A stretch of 8,384 bases of DNA from Nitriliruptorales bacterium (GTDB lineage Bacteria > Actinomycetota > Nitriliruptoria > Euzebyales > Egibacteraceae). Positions 1 through 5,062 of this stretch are shown here, one piece after another. The notes beneath the pieces were generated by a model. It searched no databases. It was given only the letters and a program-made list of their open reading frames with translations, and was not told where the DNA came from. Numbering within the stretch: the first letter of the stretch is position 1; every line of letters starts with the position of its first letter. Made by a program: the position numbers and the translations under genes. Where the stretch lies: contig SKPY01000143.1 in the NCBI GenBank assembly GCA_007119305.1, positions 1-8,384 of the forward strand. The letters are read 5' to 3'.

Positions 1-1
1 C

Positions 2-286
2 AAAAAGTCCGGCAAACACGAATCGGTGCACTTCCGCTGGGCCTGCAACAAACGCTTCCGCAACGCCCTCGACACCTTCGCCGACAACAGCCGCCACGCC
101 AGCCCCTGGGCCGCCCACATCTACAACGACGCCAGAGCGCGCGGGCACGACCACCCCCACGCGATCCGCATCCTCGGCCGCGCCTGGGTGCGCGTCATCT
201 ACCGCTGCTGGACCACCCACACCCCCTACGACGAAGCGCTCCACGGCGGCGCCCAACACCTTAAGGAGCCGCACATCGCCGCCTAG
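2..286 (+). CDS. IS110-family transposase, C-terminal fragment (cut by window edge)
   Basis: The frame is open from base 2 and ends at TAG 284-286, so about 94 C-terminal residues are visible and the start lies outside the window. The residues run HFRWACNKRFRNALDTFADN, then SRHASPWAAHIYNDAR and later ILGRAWVRVIYRCW. This is the signature of the C-terminal Transposase_20 region of IS110-family transposases, which carry an N-terminal RuvC-like DEDD domain and recombine DNA under guidance of a bridge RNA. The GTG at 26 is an internal valine codon, not a credible start, because the family match continues upstream of it (KKSGKHES). Only 17 bases separate this stop from the stop of the convergent flavoprotein gene, so little non-coding sequence lies 3' of the gene. 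That fits the IS110 subgroup, whose bridge RNA is encoded upstream, rather than the IS1111 subgroup. Whether the element is intact cannot be judged. Confidence 0.88.
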   Translation, partial: KKSGKHESVHFRWACNKRFRNALDTFADNSRHASPWAAHIYNDARARGHDHPHAIRILGRAWVRVIYRCWTTHTPYDEALHGGAQHLKEPHIAA

Positions 287-307
287 GGTTGACATAGAGG
301 GTGTCAT
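287..307 (+). mobile_element. Presumed right end of the IS110 element
   Basis: Directly after the transposase stop is a consensus TTGACA (289-294) facing outward, and TGACA (290-294) is repeated in inverse as TGTCA (302-306) across 7 bases. IS110-family elements have short or no terminal inverted repeats and a short 3' flank, so the junction with host DNA is probably within or just past this stretch. The exact boundary is inferred. It would be fixed by comparison with an empty site or the left end. Confidence 0.45.
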
Positions 308-1695
308 GTGCTCGCTCCGGCGGCTGTGGCCGCTGCCGCGGGCGGTGCTGCGCCAAGCGCCTTGACGAGCTGGCCGGCGGCGACGAGCACGGGGTCCCAC
401 ACCGGCGCGTACGGCGGGGCGTAGGCGAGGTCGAGGTCGGCCACGTCGTGCGCGGTCATGCCGGCATGCAGCGCGGTGGCGAGCACGTCGATGCGCTTCG
501 CGGCGCCCGCCCCGACGAGCTGGGCGCCGAGCAGCCGTCCGCTGCCCGGCTCGCCGAGCAGCGTCACGCTGAGGTCGCCGGCGCCCGGGTAGAAGTGGGC
601 GCGGTCCTGCGCGGTGATGCGGGCTGCGACGCAGGCGAGCCCTTCCTGCCGGCAGTCGGCCTCGCTGAGGCCAGTGCGGGCGACCGCGAGATCGAAGATC
701 TTGGCCACCGATGTGCCCACGACGCCCTTGAACGTCGCGTCGCCTCCGGCGGCGTTCTCGCCGGCCACGCGGCCCTGCTTGTTGGCGGTCGGTCCCAAGG
801 GGATGTAGGCGCGCCGGCCGGTCACCCGGTGGCGGACGCCGGTCACGTCTCCGGCCGCCCACACGCCCGGCACGGGGGTGGCCATGCGGGCGTCGGTGAT
901 GACCGCCCCCTGCTCGTCGACCGGGATCCCCGCCGCGCGAGCCAGCGCGCTCGCCGGACGCACCCCGCCCCCGACGACCACCAGGTCGGTGTCCCAGCGC
1001 TCCGCCGCGGTGGCCGCGCCCGTCACTGTCCCTGCCTCGTCGTGGTCGATGCGCGCCAGCGGCTCGCCGGTGCGCACGACCACGTCATGGGCGAGCAGCT
1101 CCTCCTCGACGTGCTGGGCGAGCTCCGCGTCCAGGCCCGGGAACACCTGCTCGGCGAGCTCGACGACGGTGACGGCGAGCCCCTGCGCACGCAGCGCCTC
1201 GGCGAACTCCAGACCGACGTAGCCCGCGCCCACGATCGTGGCGTGGCGGGGCCGGCGCTGCTCGACGTAGGCGCGCAGCGCGACCCCGTCGTCGTAGTGG
1301 CGCACCGTGAAGACCCCCTCGGCGTCGAGGCCTGCGATCGGGGGCCGCAGCGCGACCGCGCCGGTGGCCAGCACCAGCTGGTCGTAACCGATGTCCTCCT
1401 CGCCGGCCGGGCCCCGCACGGTCACGGTCCGGGCAGCCGGGTCCAGCGCCACCGCCGCCGTGTGCAGCCGCAGGTCGATCCCGGCGCGCGCGAACGCTTC
1501 GGGGCGCCGCGCGAGCAGGGCCTCCGCCTCGGCGACCACGCCGCCGACGAAGTAGGGGATCCCGCACGCCGCGAACGACGCCGCGCCGCCACGCTCGAGC
1601 ACCACCACCTCGGCCTGCGGGTCCACCCGACGCGCCTTCGACGCCGCGCTCATCCCTGCCGCATCCCCACCTACGACCACAATTCGGCTGCTCAT
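304..1695 (-). CDS. FAD-dependent pyridine nucleotide-disulfide oxidoreductase, CoA-disulfide reductase/NADH oxidase type
   Basis: 463 residues, the usual length for the family without an added rhodanese domain. An N-terminal FAD-binding Rossmann motif (VVVGGDAAGMSAA, 6-18) is followed by SFAACGIPYF (40-49). Its single cysteine, Cys44, sits where CoA-disulfide reductases and NADH oxidases/peroxidases keep their one redox-active Cys, unlike the CxxxxC pair of glutathione reductase. An NAD(P)H-binding motif lies at 154-165 (IVGAGYVGLEFA), the second FAD motif with WAAGD at 279-283, and a dimerisation domain to about 440. The latter includes AYAPPYAPVWDPV (424-435), whose tyrosines match the CoADR active-site region. 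The likely role is cytosolic NAD(P)H-dependent reduction of CoA-disulfide, a persulfide or oxygen; the substrate cannot be set from sequence. On the minus strand, AAGGG is 3 bases and GAGGGAAGG 9 bases upstream of the ATG. The last 15 or so residues are Ala-rich, and the TGA (306-304) lies inside the presumed IS end, so the original C-terminus may have been altered. Confidence 0.88.
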   Translation of the reverse strand: MSSRIVVVGGDAAGMSAASKARRVDPQAEVVVLERGGAASFAACGIPYFVGGVVAEAEALLARRPEAFARAGIDLRLHTAAVALDPAARTVTVRGPAGEEDIGYDQLVLATGAVALRPPIAGLDAEGVFTVRHYDDGVALRAYVEQRRPRHATIVGAGYVGLEFAEALRAQGLAVTVVELAEQVFPGLDAELAQHVEEELLAHDVVVRTGEPLARIDHDEAGTVTGAATAAERWDTDLVVVGGGVRPASALARAAGIPVDEQGAVITDARMATPVPGVWAAGDVTGVRHRVTGRRAYIPLGPTANKQGRVAGENAAGGDATFKGVVGTSVAKIFDLAVARTGLSEADCRQEGLACVAARITAQDRAHFYPGAGDLSVTLLGEPGSGRLLGAQLVGAGAAKRIDVLATALHAGMTAHDVADLDLAYAPPYAPVWDPVLVAAGQLVKALGAAPPAAAATAAGAST

Positions 1696-1873
1696 CGTCC
1701 CTTGCCTTCCCTCGGCGGCTCGCCTGCCTGTCGGTGCGGCTCACCCGCGCGCAGCGCGCGTCCCGGGCAGCCACTACCCGCCCCAACAGCACGCCCGGCA
1801 GGCCCCTTCCGCCCGGAGCCCCGCAACAGTCCCCCTTCCGCCGGGACCATCGGCCCTACCGCCAGCCCACCCC

Positions 1874-1974
1874 GCCGCGCCGGCGCTGCATCGTCGGCGG
1901 CGCAGGCTGCGGTGGGCGGGGCGGGCTCGGAGGTTGCCGCGCCGGCGCTGCATCGTCCCGGTCGCAGGCTGCGG
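1874..1974. repeat. Two-copy 39-base direct repeat, 62-base period
   Basis: Copy 1 is 1874-1912 and copy 2 is 1936-1974. The first 22 bases are identical (starting GCCGCGCCGG and ending GCATCGTC). A variable 5-base block follows (GGCGG versus CCGGT), then 12 identical bases CGCAGGCTGCGG. That gives about 35 of 39 matches, with a 23-base spacer. The function is unknown. The repeat sits upstream of the flavoprotein gene, so a duplicated regulatory site, a degenerate intergenic repeat family or a simple tandem duplication are all possible. Confidence 0.75.
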
Positions 1975-2012
1975 ACAGGGAGCGAGCGTGGGGGCGTCGT
2001 CGAGCCACGAGG

Positions 2013-2028
2013 GGAAGAACGGCCTTCC
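2013..2028 (-). terminator. Weak hairpin downstream of the quinone oxidoreductase gene
   Basis: GGAAG (2013-2017) pairs with CTTCC (2024-2028) around a 6-base loop, about 90 bases past the oxidoreductase stop on the minus strand. There is no T run on the minus strand after it, so termination is only a guess. Confidence 0.2.
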
Positions 2029-2116
2029 TGACCGTGCGGGCGCGCCCGTCGTGGCCGAACCCGCCAGCATGCCGCCGCCAGGGGCGCCGGACGGTCGCTC
2101 ATCGCTGCTGGCGCCG

Positions 2117-3097
2117 CTACTCCAGCGTGAGGACGAGCTTGCCGATGTGGTCGCTGGCCTCCATGCGGGCGTGCGCGGCCGCGGCCTCCTCCAGCGGGAA
2201 GGTGCGGTCGATGACGGGGCGCAGGGAGCCGTCGGCGAACCCCGGCCACACCTCGGCCTCGAGCAGGCGGGCGAGCGCGGCCTTGTCCTCGACCGGGCGG
2301 GGGCGCAGCGTCGAGGCAAGCACGGTCAGACGGCCGGTCAGCACCCGGCGCAGGTCGATCTCGGTCTTGGCGCCGCCCATCAGCCCGATGATCGCGAGAC
2401 GGCCCTCGGTGGCGAGGCAGCGCAGGTTGGTCTCGAGGTAGTCGGCGCCGATGATGTCGAGGATCACGTCGACGCCGCGGTCGCCCGTGGCCTGGCGGAC
2501 CCGCTCGACGATGTCCTCGCTGCGGTAGTTGATCGCCTCGTCGGCCCCGAGCTCCCGGCACGCCGCGAGCTTCGCGTCGCTGCCGGCGGTGACGAGCACG
2601 TGGCAGCCCATGCGCTTGGCGAGCTGGATGCCCGCGGTGCCGATGCCGCTCGCGCCGCCGTGGAACAGCACGCTCTGCCCCGGCGCGAGGCGCGCCCGGC
2701 GCACGACGTTGTCGTAGACGGTCGCGAACACCTCCGGCACCGCGCCTGCGCCGACGGCGTCGAGGCCCTCGGGCCAGGGCAGCGCCGTGGCTGCCGGCAC
2801 GAGCGCGAGCTCGGCGTAGCCGCCGCCGGCCAGGACGGCGCACACGCGATCACCGACCGTCCAGCGGCCCGCCGAGGAGCCCACCGCCTCCACGGTCCCG
2901 GCGACCTCGAGGCCGAGCACGTCGCTCGCACCGGGCGGCGGGGGGTACAACCCCCGGCGCTGCATCACGTCGGCGCGGTTGACGCCCGCGGCCGCCACGC
3001 GCACGAGGAGGTCGCCCGGACCCGGGTCGGGAGCCGGCCGGTCGACCACCCGCAGGGCCTCGGGGCCCCCGGGGTCGGGGGCGATCACAGCACGCAT
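2117..3097 (-). CDS. NAD(P)H quinone oxidoreductase, zinc-free MDR superfamily (PIG3/QOR-like)
   Basis: 326 residues, the normal length for the quinone oxidoreductase group of medium-chain dehydrogenases. The GroES-like half carries GVNRADVMQRRGLYPPPPG (38-56) and GLEVAGTVEAVG (62-73). The typical PIG3-type phrase PEVFATVYDN is at 121-130. The nucleotide-binding motif HGGASGIGTAGIQLAK is at 146-161, and the C-terminal HIGKLVLTL is at 317-325. No catalytic-zinc Cys/His set is seen, which suits a zinc-free reductase of quinones or other reactive carbonyl compounds using NADPH in the cytosol. The start chosen is ATG 3097-3095, because the family N-terminus begins at MRAVIAP and a GAAAGG Shine-Dalgarno lies 7 bases upstream (3110-3105). 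A longer reading from 3244 would add 49 residues unlike the family and consume the divergent promoter region. With the flavoprotein downstream it forms a loose redox pair, but the 421-base gap argues against tight co-transcription. Confidence 0.9.
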   Translation of the reverse strand: MRAVIAPDPGGPEALRVVDRPAPDPGPGDLLVRVAAAGVNRADVMQRRGLYPPPPGASDVLGLEVAGTVEAVGSSAGRWTVGDRVCAVLAGGGYAELALVPAATALPWPEGLDAVGAGAVPEVFATVYDNVVRRARLAPGQSVLFHGGASGIGTAGIQLAKRMGCHVLVTAGSDAKLAACRELGADEAINYRSEDIVERVRQATGDRGVDVILDIIGADYLETNLRCLATEGRLAIIGLMGGAKTEIDLRRVLTGRLTVLASTLRPRPVEDKAALARLLEAEVWPGFADGSLRPVIDRTFPLEEAAAAHARMEASDHIGKLVLTLE

Positions 3098-3199
3098 CGG
3101 AAAGCCTTTCGGTCGGGTGCGCGCAGGCGGCGCATCGCGGTGCGCGCCGAGCCTGCTAGCCTGGCAGTAGTCCGTCAAGATCAACGAGTGCGGAACCCA

Positions 3200-3223
3200 C
3201 GCCGCCGTCTGCAGACGGCGGCG
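3200..3223. promoter_or_regulatory. Perfect 24-base palindrome in the 5' leader of the S1-domain gene
   Basis: The arms are CGCCGCCGTC (3200-3209) and its exact complement (3214-3223), around a central TGCA. As DNA it is a 24-base-pair two-fold site suited to a dimeric regulator. As RNA it folds to a 10-base-pair GC-rich hairpin with a UGCA tetraloop that ends 10 bases before the ribosome binding site. No T run follows, so it is not an intrinsic terminator. Confidence 0.8.
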
Positions 3224-3233
3224 CACTGTCCGC

Positions 3234-3241
3234 GAGAGGAG
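3234..3241 (+). promoter_or_regulatory. Ribosome binding site of the S1-domain gene (start ambiguous)
   Basis: GAGAGGAG lies one base before the ATG at 3243 and four bases before an in-frame GTG at 3246. The GTG therefore has the better spacing, although ATG is the conventional call. The difference is one residue. Confidence 0.55.
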
Positions 3242-3242
3242 C

Positions 3243-3614
3243 ATGGTGTCAGTTCAGCCAGGCAACATCGTCACCGGCAAGGTCGTCCGTCTGCATGACT
3301 TCGGGGCGTTCGTGCAGCTCGACGAGGAGACCACGGGTCTCGTCCACATCAGCGAGGTCGACCGCGACTTCGTCGAGAACATCCACGCCTACCTCACCGA
3401 AGGCCAGCAGGTCACCGTCAAGGTCCTCGCGATCAAGGACGACGGCCGGGTCGACCTGTCGATCAAGCGCACCGACCCGACCTGGGAGGACGAGGTGCAG
3501 CGCCGGTCGTCGACCAGGATCGACAAGGAGTTCAACCAGCGGCTGCGCAAGTTCATGCACCAGTCGGACATGATCCAGGGGGAGGTCCGCCGCAGGCGAC
3601 GCTCGCGGCAGTAG
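3243..3614 (+). CDS. Single S1-domain RNA-binding protein (YabR/GSP13-like)
   Basis: 123 residues. An S1 (OB-fold) RNA-binding domain fills residues 5-77, with the hallmark phrases GKVVRLHDFGAFVQL (12-26), GLVHISEV (32-39), GQQVTVKVLAI (54-64) and GRVDLSIK (68-75). A charged tail follows, whose FNQRLRKFMHQSD (97-109) resembles the FEKRLSRFLKDSED-type segment after the S1 domain of Bacillus YabR. It ends in a cluster of arginines (116-122). Proteins of this type bind RNA or ribosomes and are linked to translation control and stress; the exact target here is unknown. It stands alone: it diverges from the quinone oxidoreductase, is preceded by a palindrome in its leader, and is followed by repeats and probable terminators before the next gene. 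Confidence 0.88.
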   Translation: MVSVQPGNIVTGKVVRLHDFGAFVQLDEETTGLVHISEVDRDFVENIHAYLTEGQQVTVKVLAIKDDGRVDLSIKRTDPTWEDEVQRRSSTRIDKEFNQRLRKFMHQSDMIQGEVRRRRRSRQ

Positions 3615-3633
3615 CCGCGGCGGCGCGGGCGCC

Positions 3634-3702
3634 GGCAGCGAGACGCAGCAGGCAGCAGCGCAGCAGGCGCCGGCGCGGGCAGCGAGACGCAGCAGGCAGC
3701 AG
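3634..3702. repeat. Two-copy 25-base direct repeat rich in GCAGCA
   Basis: Positions 3634-3658 and 3678-3702 are identical over 25 bases (beginning GGCAGCGAGACG and ending GGCAGCAG), with a 44-base period. Each copy is preceded by CGGCGCGGGC, directly in copy 2 and with a 4-base insertion in copy 1. Internal GCAGCA units make replication slippage a likely origin. It lies 3' of the S1-domain gene and before the candidate terminators, so it would be in the 3' part of that transcript. Confidence 0.75.
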
Positions 3703-3745
3703 GGCGCCGGTGCGTCGCAAGCAGCAAGGCACGGGCACCACGAGG

Positions 3746-3767
3746 GGCCGGTCACGTACCGGCCTTT
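3746..3767 (+). terminator. Candidate intrinsic terminator 1 after the S1-domain gene
   Basis: GGCCGGT (3746-3752) pairs perfectly with ACCGGCC (3758-3764) over a 5-base loop and is followed by TTT (3765-3767). The T run is short, but a 7-base-pair GC stem plus T tract is common for actinobacterial terminators. It is about 130 bases past the stop codon. Confidence 0.5.
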
Positions 3768-3774
3768 ACCCATG

Positions 3775-3792
3775 CCCGCGCTTGGCGGGTTT
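3775..3792 (+). terminator. Candidate intrinsic terminator 2 in tandem
   Basis: CCCGC (3775-3779) pairs with GCGGG (3785-3789) over a 5-base loop and is followed by TTT (3790-3792), eight bases after the first hairpin. It may back up the first. An alternative pairing uses TGGCGG (3783-3788) with CCGCCA further right. Confidence 0.4.
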
Positions 3793-3835
3793 CGAATCCT
3801 CCGCCAGGATGGAATGTCTAAGGCACCGACACGCC

Positions 3836-3841
3836 TAGGCT
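3836..3841 (+). promoter_or_regulatory. Possible -10 box for the nucleotidyltransferase gene
   Basis: TAGGCT fits TAnnnT and lies 45 bases before the GTG start, downstream of the candidate terminators. No good -35 is seen at the expected spacing, so this is tentative. Confidence 0.25.
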
Positions 3842-3886
3842 CGCGTCGGCGGCAGTCGCCGCAAGCCTCTCCGGGAGGGGAGTGAC

Positions 3887-5008
3887 GTGGACGTTCAAGC
3901 GGTCATCCTGGCCGGCGGGAAGGGCACCCGCCTGCGACCCATCACCGTCGACCTGCCCAAGCCGCTCGTCCCGATCGGCAACCGCCCGCTCATCTCGCAC
4001 CAGCTCGCCCACCTCGCCGCCCACGGCGTCCGCGACGTCACCCTCGCGCTCGGCTACAACGCCGAGCGCTTCCAGGGGGTCGAGGCCGAGGCAACGGAGC
4101 TCGGCCTCAACGTCCGCATCATCGTCGAGCCGGCACCGCTGGGCACCGGCGGGGCGCTGCGCTGGTGCGCCGACGAGGACGCCTTCGACGACCGGCCGCT
4201 GCTGTGGCTGAACGGCGACGTCGTGGCCACCCCCGACCCGGCGGCGCTCCTCGAGCTGCACACGAGCCGTGGCGCGCTCGTCACGTTCTGGCTCACCAGC
4301 GCCCGCGACGTGACCCAGTTCGGGGTGCTCGAGCTCGCGAGCGACGGCTTCGTGGAGCGCTTCCTCGAGAAGCCCGCCCCCGAGGAGACGACCTCGCACC
4401 TCGTGAACGCCGGCATCCTCATGCTCGACCCGAAGGTGCTGAGCCGGATCCCGCCCGACACGTTCTTCAGCTTCGAGCAGGAGCTCCTGCCCGTGATGGT
4501 GAAGGAGCGCGAGCCGCTGTTCGGGCTGTTCGACGGCGGCTACTGGCTCGACATCGGCCGGCCGAGCTACTACCTGGAGGCGAACCGCCACGTCCTCGAA
4601 GGCCGCGTCGACTGGTGGCCGGCGGGCGAGCGGGTCGGGGAGTACCTGTGGGAGGGGGCGCGCGTGACCCGCGAGGACGTCGCGGTGATCCAGCCCGCCG
4701 CGCTCGGCGGCGACGTCATCCTCGAAGCCGGCGCCCAGCTGTTCGGGCGCACCGTGCTGGGGTCGAACTCCTCGGTCGCGGAGGGCGCCCAGCTCGAGGA
4801 CTGCGTGCTGTTCGACGGCGTCACGATCGGTCGCGGCGCGGAGATCGTGAACTCGATCGTGTGCGCCGGCGCCCGCATCGGCAACGGGGTCGCCCTGCAC
4901 AACGCGATCGTCGGCGCCCGCGCGCAGGTCGGTGACGGCAACGAACTGCGCGGCGCGCGGCTGTGGAACGACGTGGACCTGCCGGCCCGCACGCTGTTCG
5001 TCGAGTAG
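3887..5008 (+). CDS. Sugar-phosphate nucleotidyltransferase with C-terminal hexapeptide repeats (NDP-sugar pyrophosphorylase, GMPP-like)
   Basis: 373 residues. The N-terminal nucleotidyltransferase domain opens with ILAGGKGTRLRPIT (7-20) and PKPLVPIGNRPLI (24-36), the nucleotide-binding signature. It continues with EPAPLGTGGAL (81-91), the metal-binding LNGD (108-111), FLEKP (159-163), NAGI (174-177) and YWLDIGRPSYYLEAN (219-233). From about 255 to the end the chain turns into imperfect hexapeptide repeats (for example VILEAGAQL, VTIGRGAEI, ARIGNGVAL), as in a left-handed beta-helix. This layout matches mannose-1-phosphate guanylyltransferase and glucose-1-phosphate nucleotidyltransferase relatives, which make NDP-sugars plus diphosphate for polysaccharide or glycan synthesis in the cytosol. 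The actual sugar and nucleotide cannot be told. The start is GTG 3887, with GGGAGGGGAG (3873-3882) just upstream. No glycan genes are visible nearby, so context does not help. Confidence 0.88.
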   Translation: MDVQAVILAGGKGTRLRPITVDLPKPLVPIGNRPLISHQLAHLAAHGVRDVTLALGYNAERFQGVEAEATELGLNVRIIVEPAPLGTGGALRWCADEDAFDDRPLLWLNGDVVATPDPAALLELHTSRGALVTFWLTSARDVTQFGVLELASDGFVERFLEKPAPEETTSHLVNAGILMLDPKVLSRIPPDTFFSFEQELLPVMVKEREPLFGLFDGGYWLDIGRPSYYLEANRHVLEGRVDWWPAGERVGEYLWEGARVTREDVAVIQPAALGGDVILEAGAQLFGRTVLGSNSSVAEGAQLEDCVLFDGVTIGRGAEIVNSIVCAGARIGNGVALHNAIVGARAQVGDGNELRGARLWNDVDLPARTLFVE

Positions 5009-5043
5009 CAGGCCCCGCCGCCGGCGCTGCGAGTTTCTCAACA

Positions 5044-5062
5044 TTGTGCTACAAATATTTGT
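5044..5062 (+). promoter_or_regulatory. sufR promoter/operator: nested palindromes on a probable leaderless start
   Basis: A perfect 12-base palindrome ACAAATATTTGT (5051-5062) directly abuts the GTG start codon at 5063. A second, TTGT-N3-ACAA (5044-5054), shares its ACAA arm. TACAAA (5050-5055) is a fair -10, 7 bases ahead of the GTG, so the mRNA could begin at the start codon itself; no Shine-Dalgarno is present. The block is AT-rich in a GC-rich genome, which makes it conspicuous. SufR proteins are known to repress their own suf operons, so self-binding here is a reasonable inference. No convincing -35 is visible. Confidence 0.6.

Larger units (their letters stand above)
1696..2116. other. 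421-base intergenic gap with no convincing gene
   Basis: This gap separates the stop of the quinone oxidoreductase gene from the start of the flavoprotein gene; both are on the minus strand. All open frames through it are Arg/Pro/Ala-rich and have no recognisable domain, so I call no gene. It holds a two-copy direct repeat (1874-1974) and a weak hairpin (2013-2028). The promoter of the flavoprotein gene is presumably here, but no clear -35/-10 pair stands out. Confidence 0.6.
3098..3242. promoter_or_regulatory. Divergent promoter region
   Basis: 145 bases separate the starts of the quinone oxidoreductase (leftward) and the S1-domain gene (rightward). Rightward, TGCTAGCCT (3154-3162) fits an extended -10 (TGnTAnnnT) of actinobacterial type and would start transcription near 3169, ahead of the palindrome at 3200-3223. 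Leftward, TTGACG (minus strand, 3178-3173) fits a -35, but the matching -10 position reads only CAGGCT, which is weak. Promoter placement is inferred from consensus only. Confidence 0.4.
3615..3886. other. 272-base intergenic spacer
   Basis: No gene is seen. From left to right it holds a GC-rich 25-base direct repeat (3634-3702), two hairpins followed by T runs (3746-3792), a possible promoter box at 3836, and a short hairpin with arms 3849-3853 and 3858-3862 just before the ribosome binding site of the next gene. Confidence 0.6.

Noticed and set aside
1692..2097. Possible minus-strand gene in the gap between the two oxidoreductases, starting MSDRP
   Set aside because: Composition is Arg/Pro/Ala/Gly-rich, with no domain and no clear ribosome binding site. 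The frame is merely the continuation of a shadow frame through the neighbouring gene.
3098..3244. 49-residue N-terminal extension of the quinone oxidoreductase
   Set aside because: The family N-terminus starts at MRAVIAP, with a good ribosome binding site. The extension would overlap the S1 gene start and the 24-base palindrome.
301..3298. Two long plus-strand frames (576 and 454 residues) opposite the minus-strand oxidoreductase genes
   Set aside because: Arg/Ala/Gly/His-rich with no motifs. The opposite strand encodes complete, well-matched enzymes.
3783..3810. T-loop-like GGTTTCGAATCC, resembling the 3' end of a tRNA
   Set aside because: The implied acceptor strand has no 5' partner upstream, and no D-arm or anticodon arm can be placed. 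The T-stem is also not properly paired. It is better explained by the hairpins around 3775-3805.
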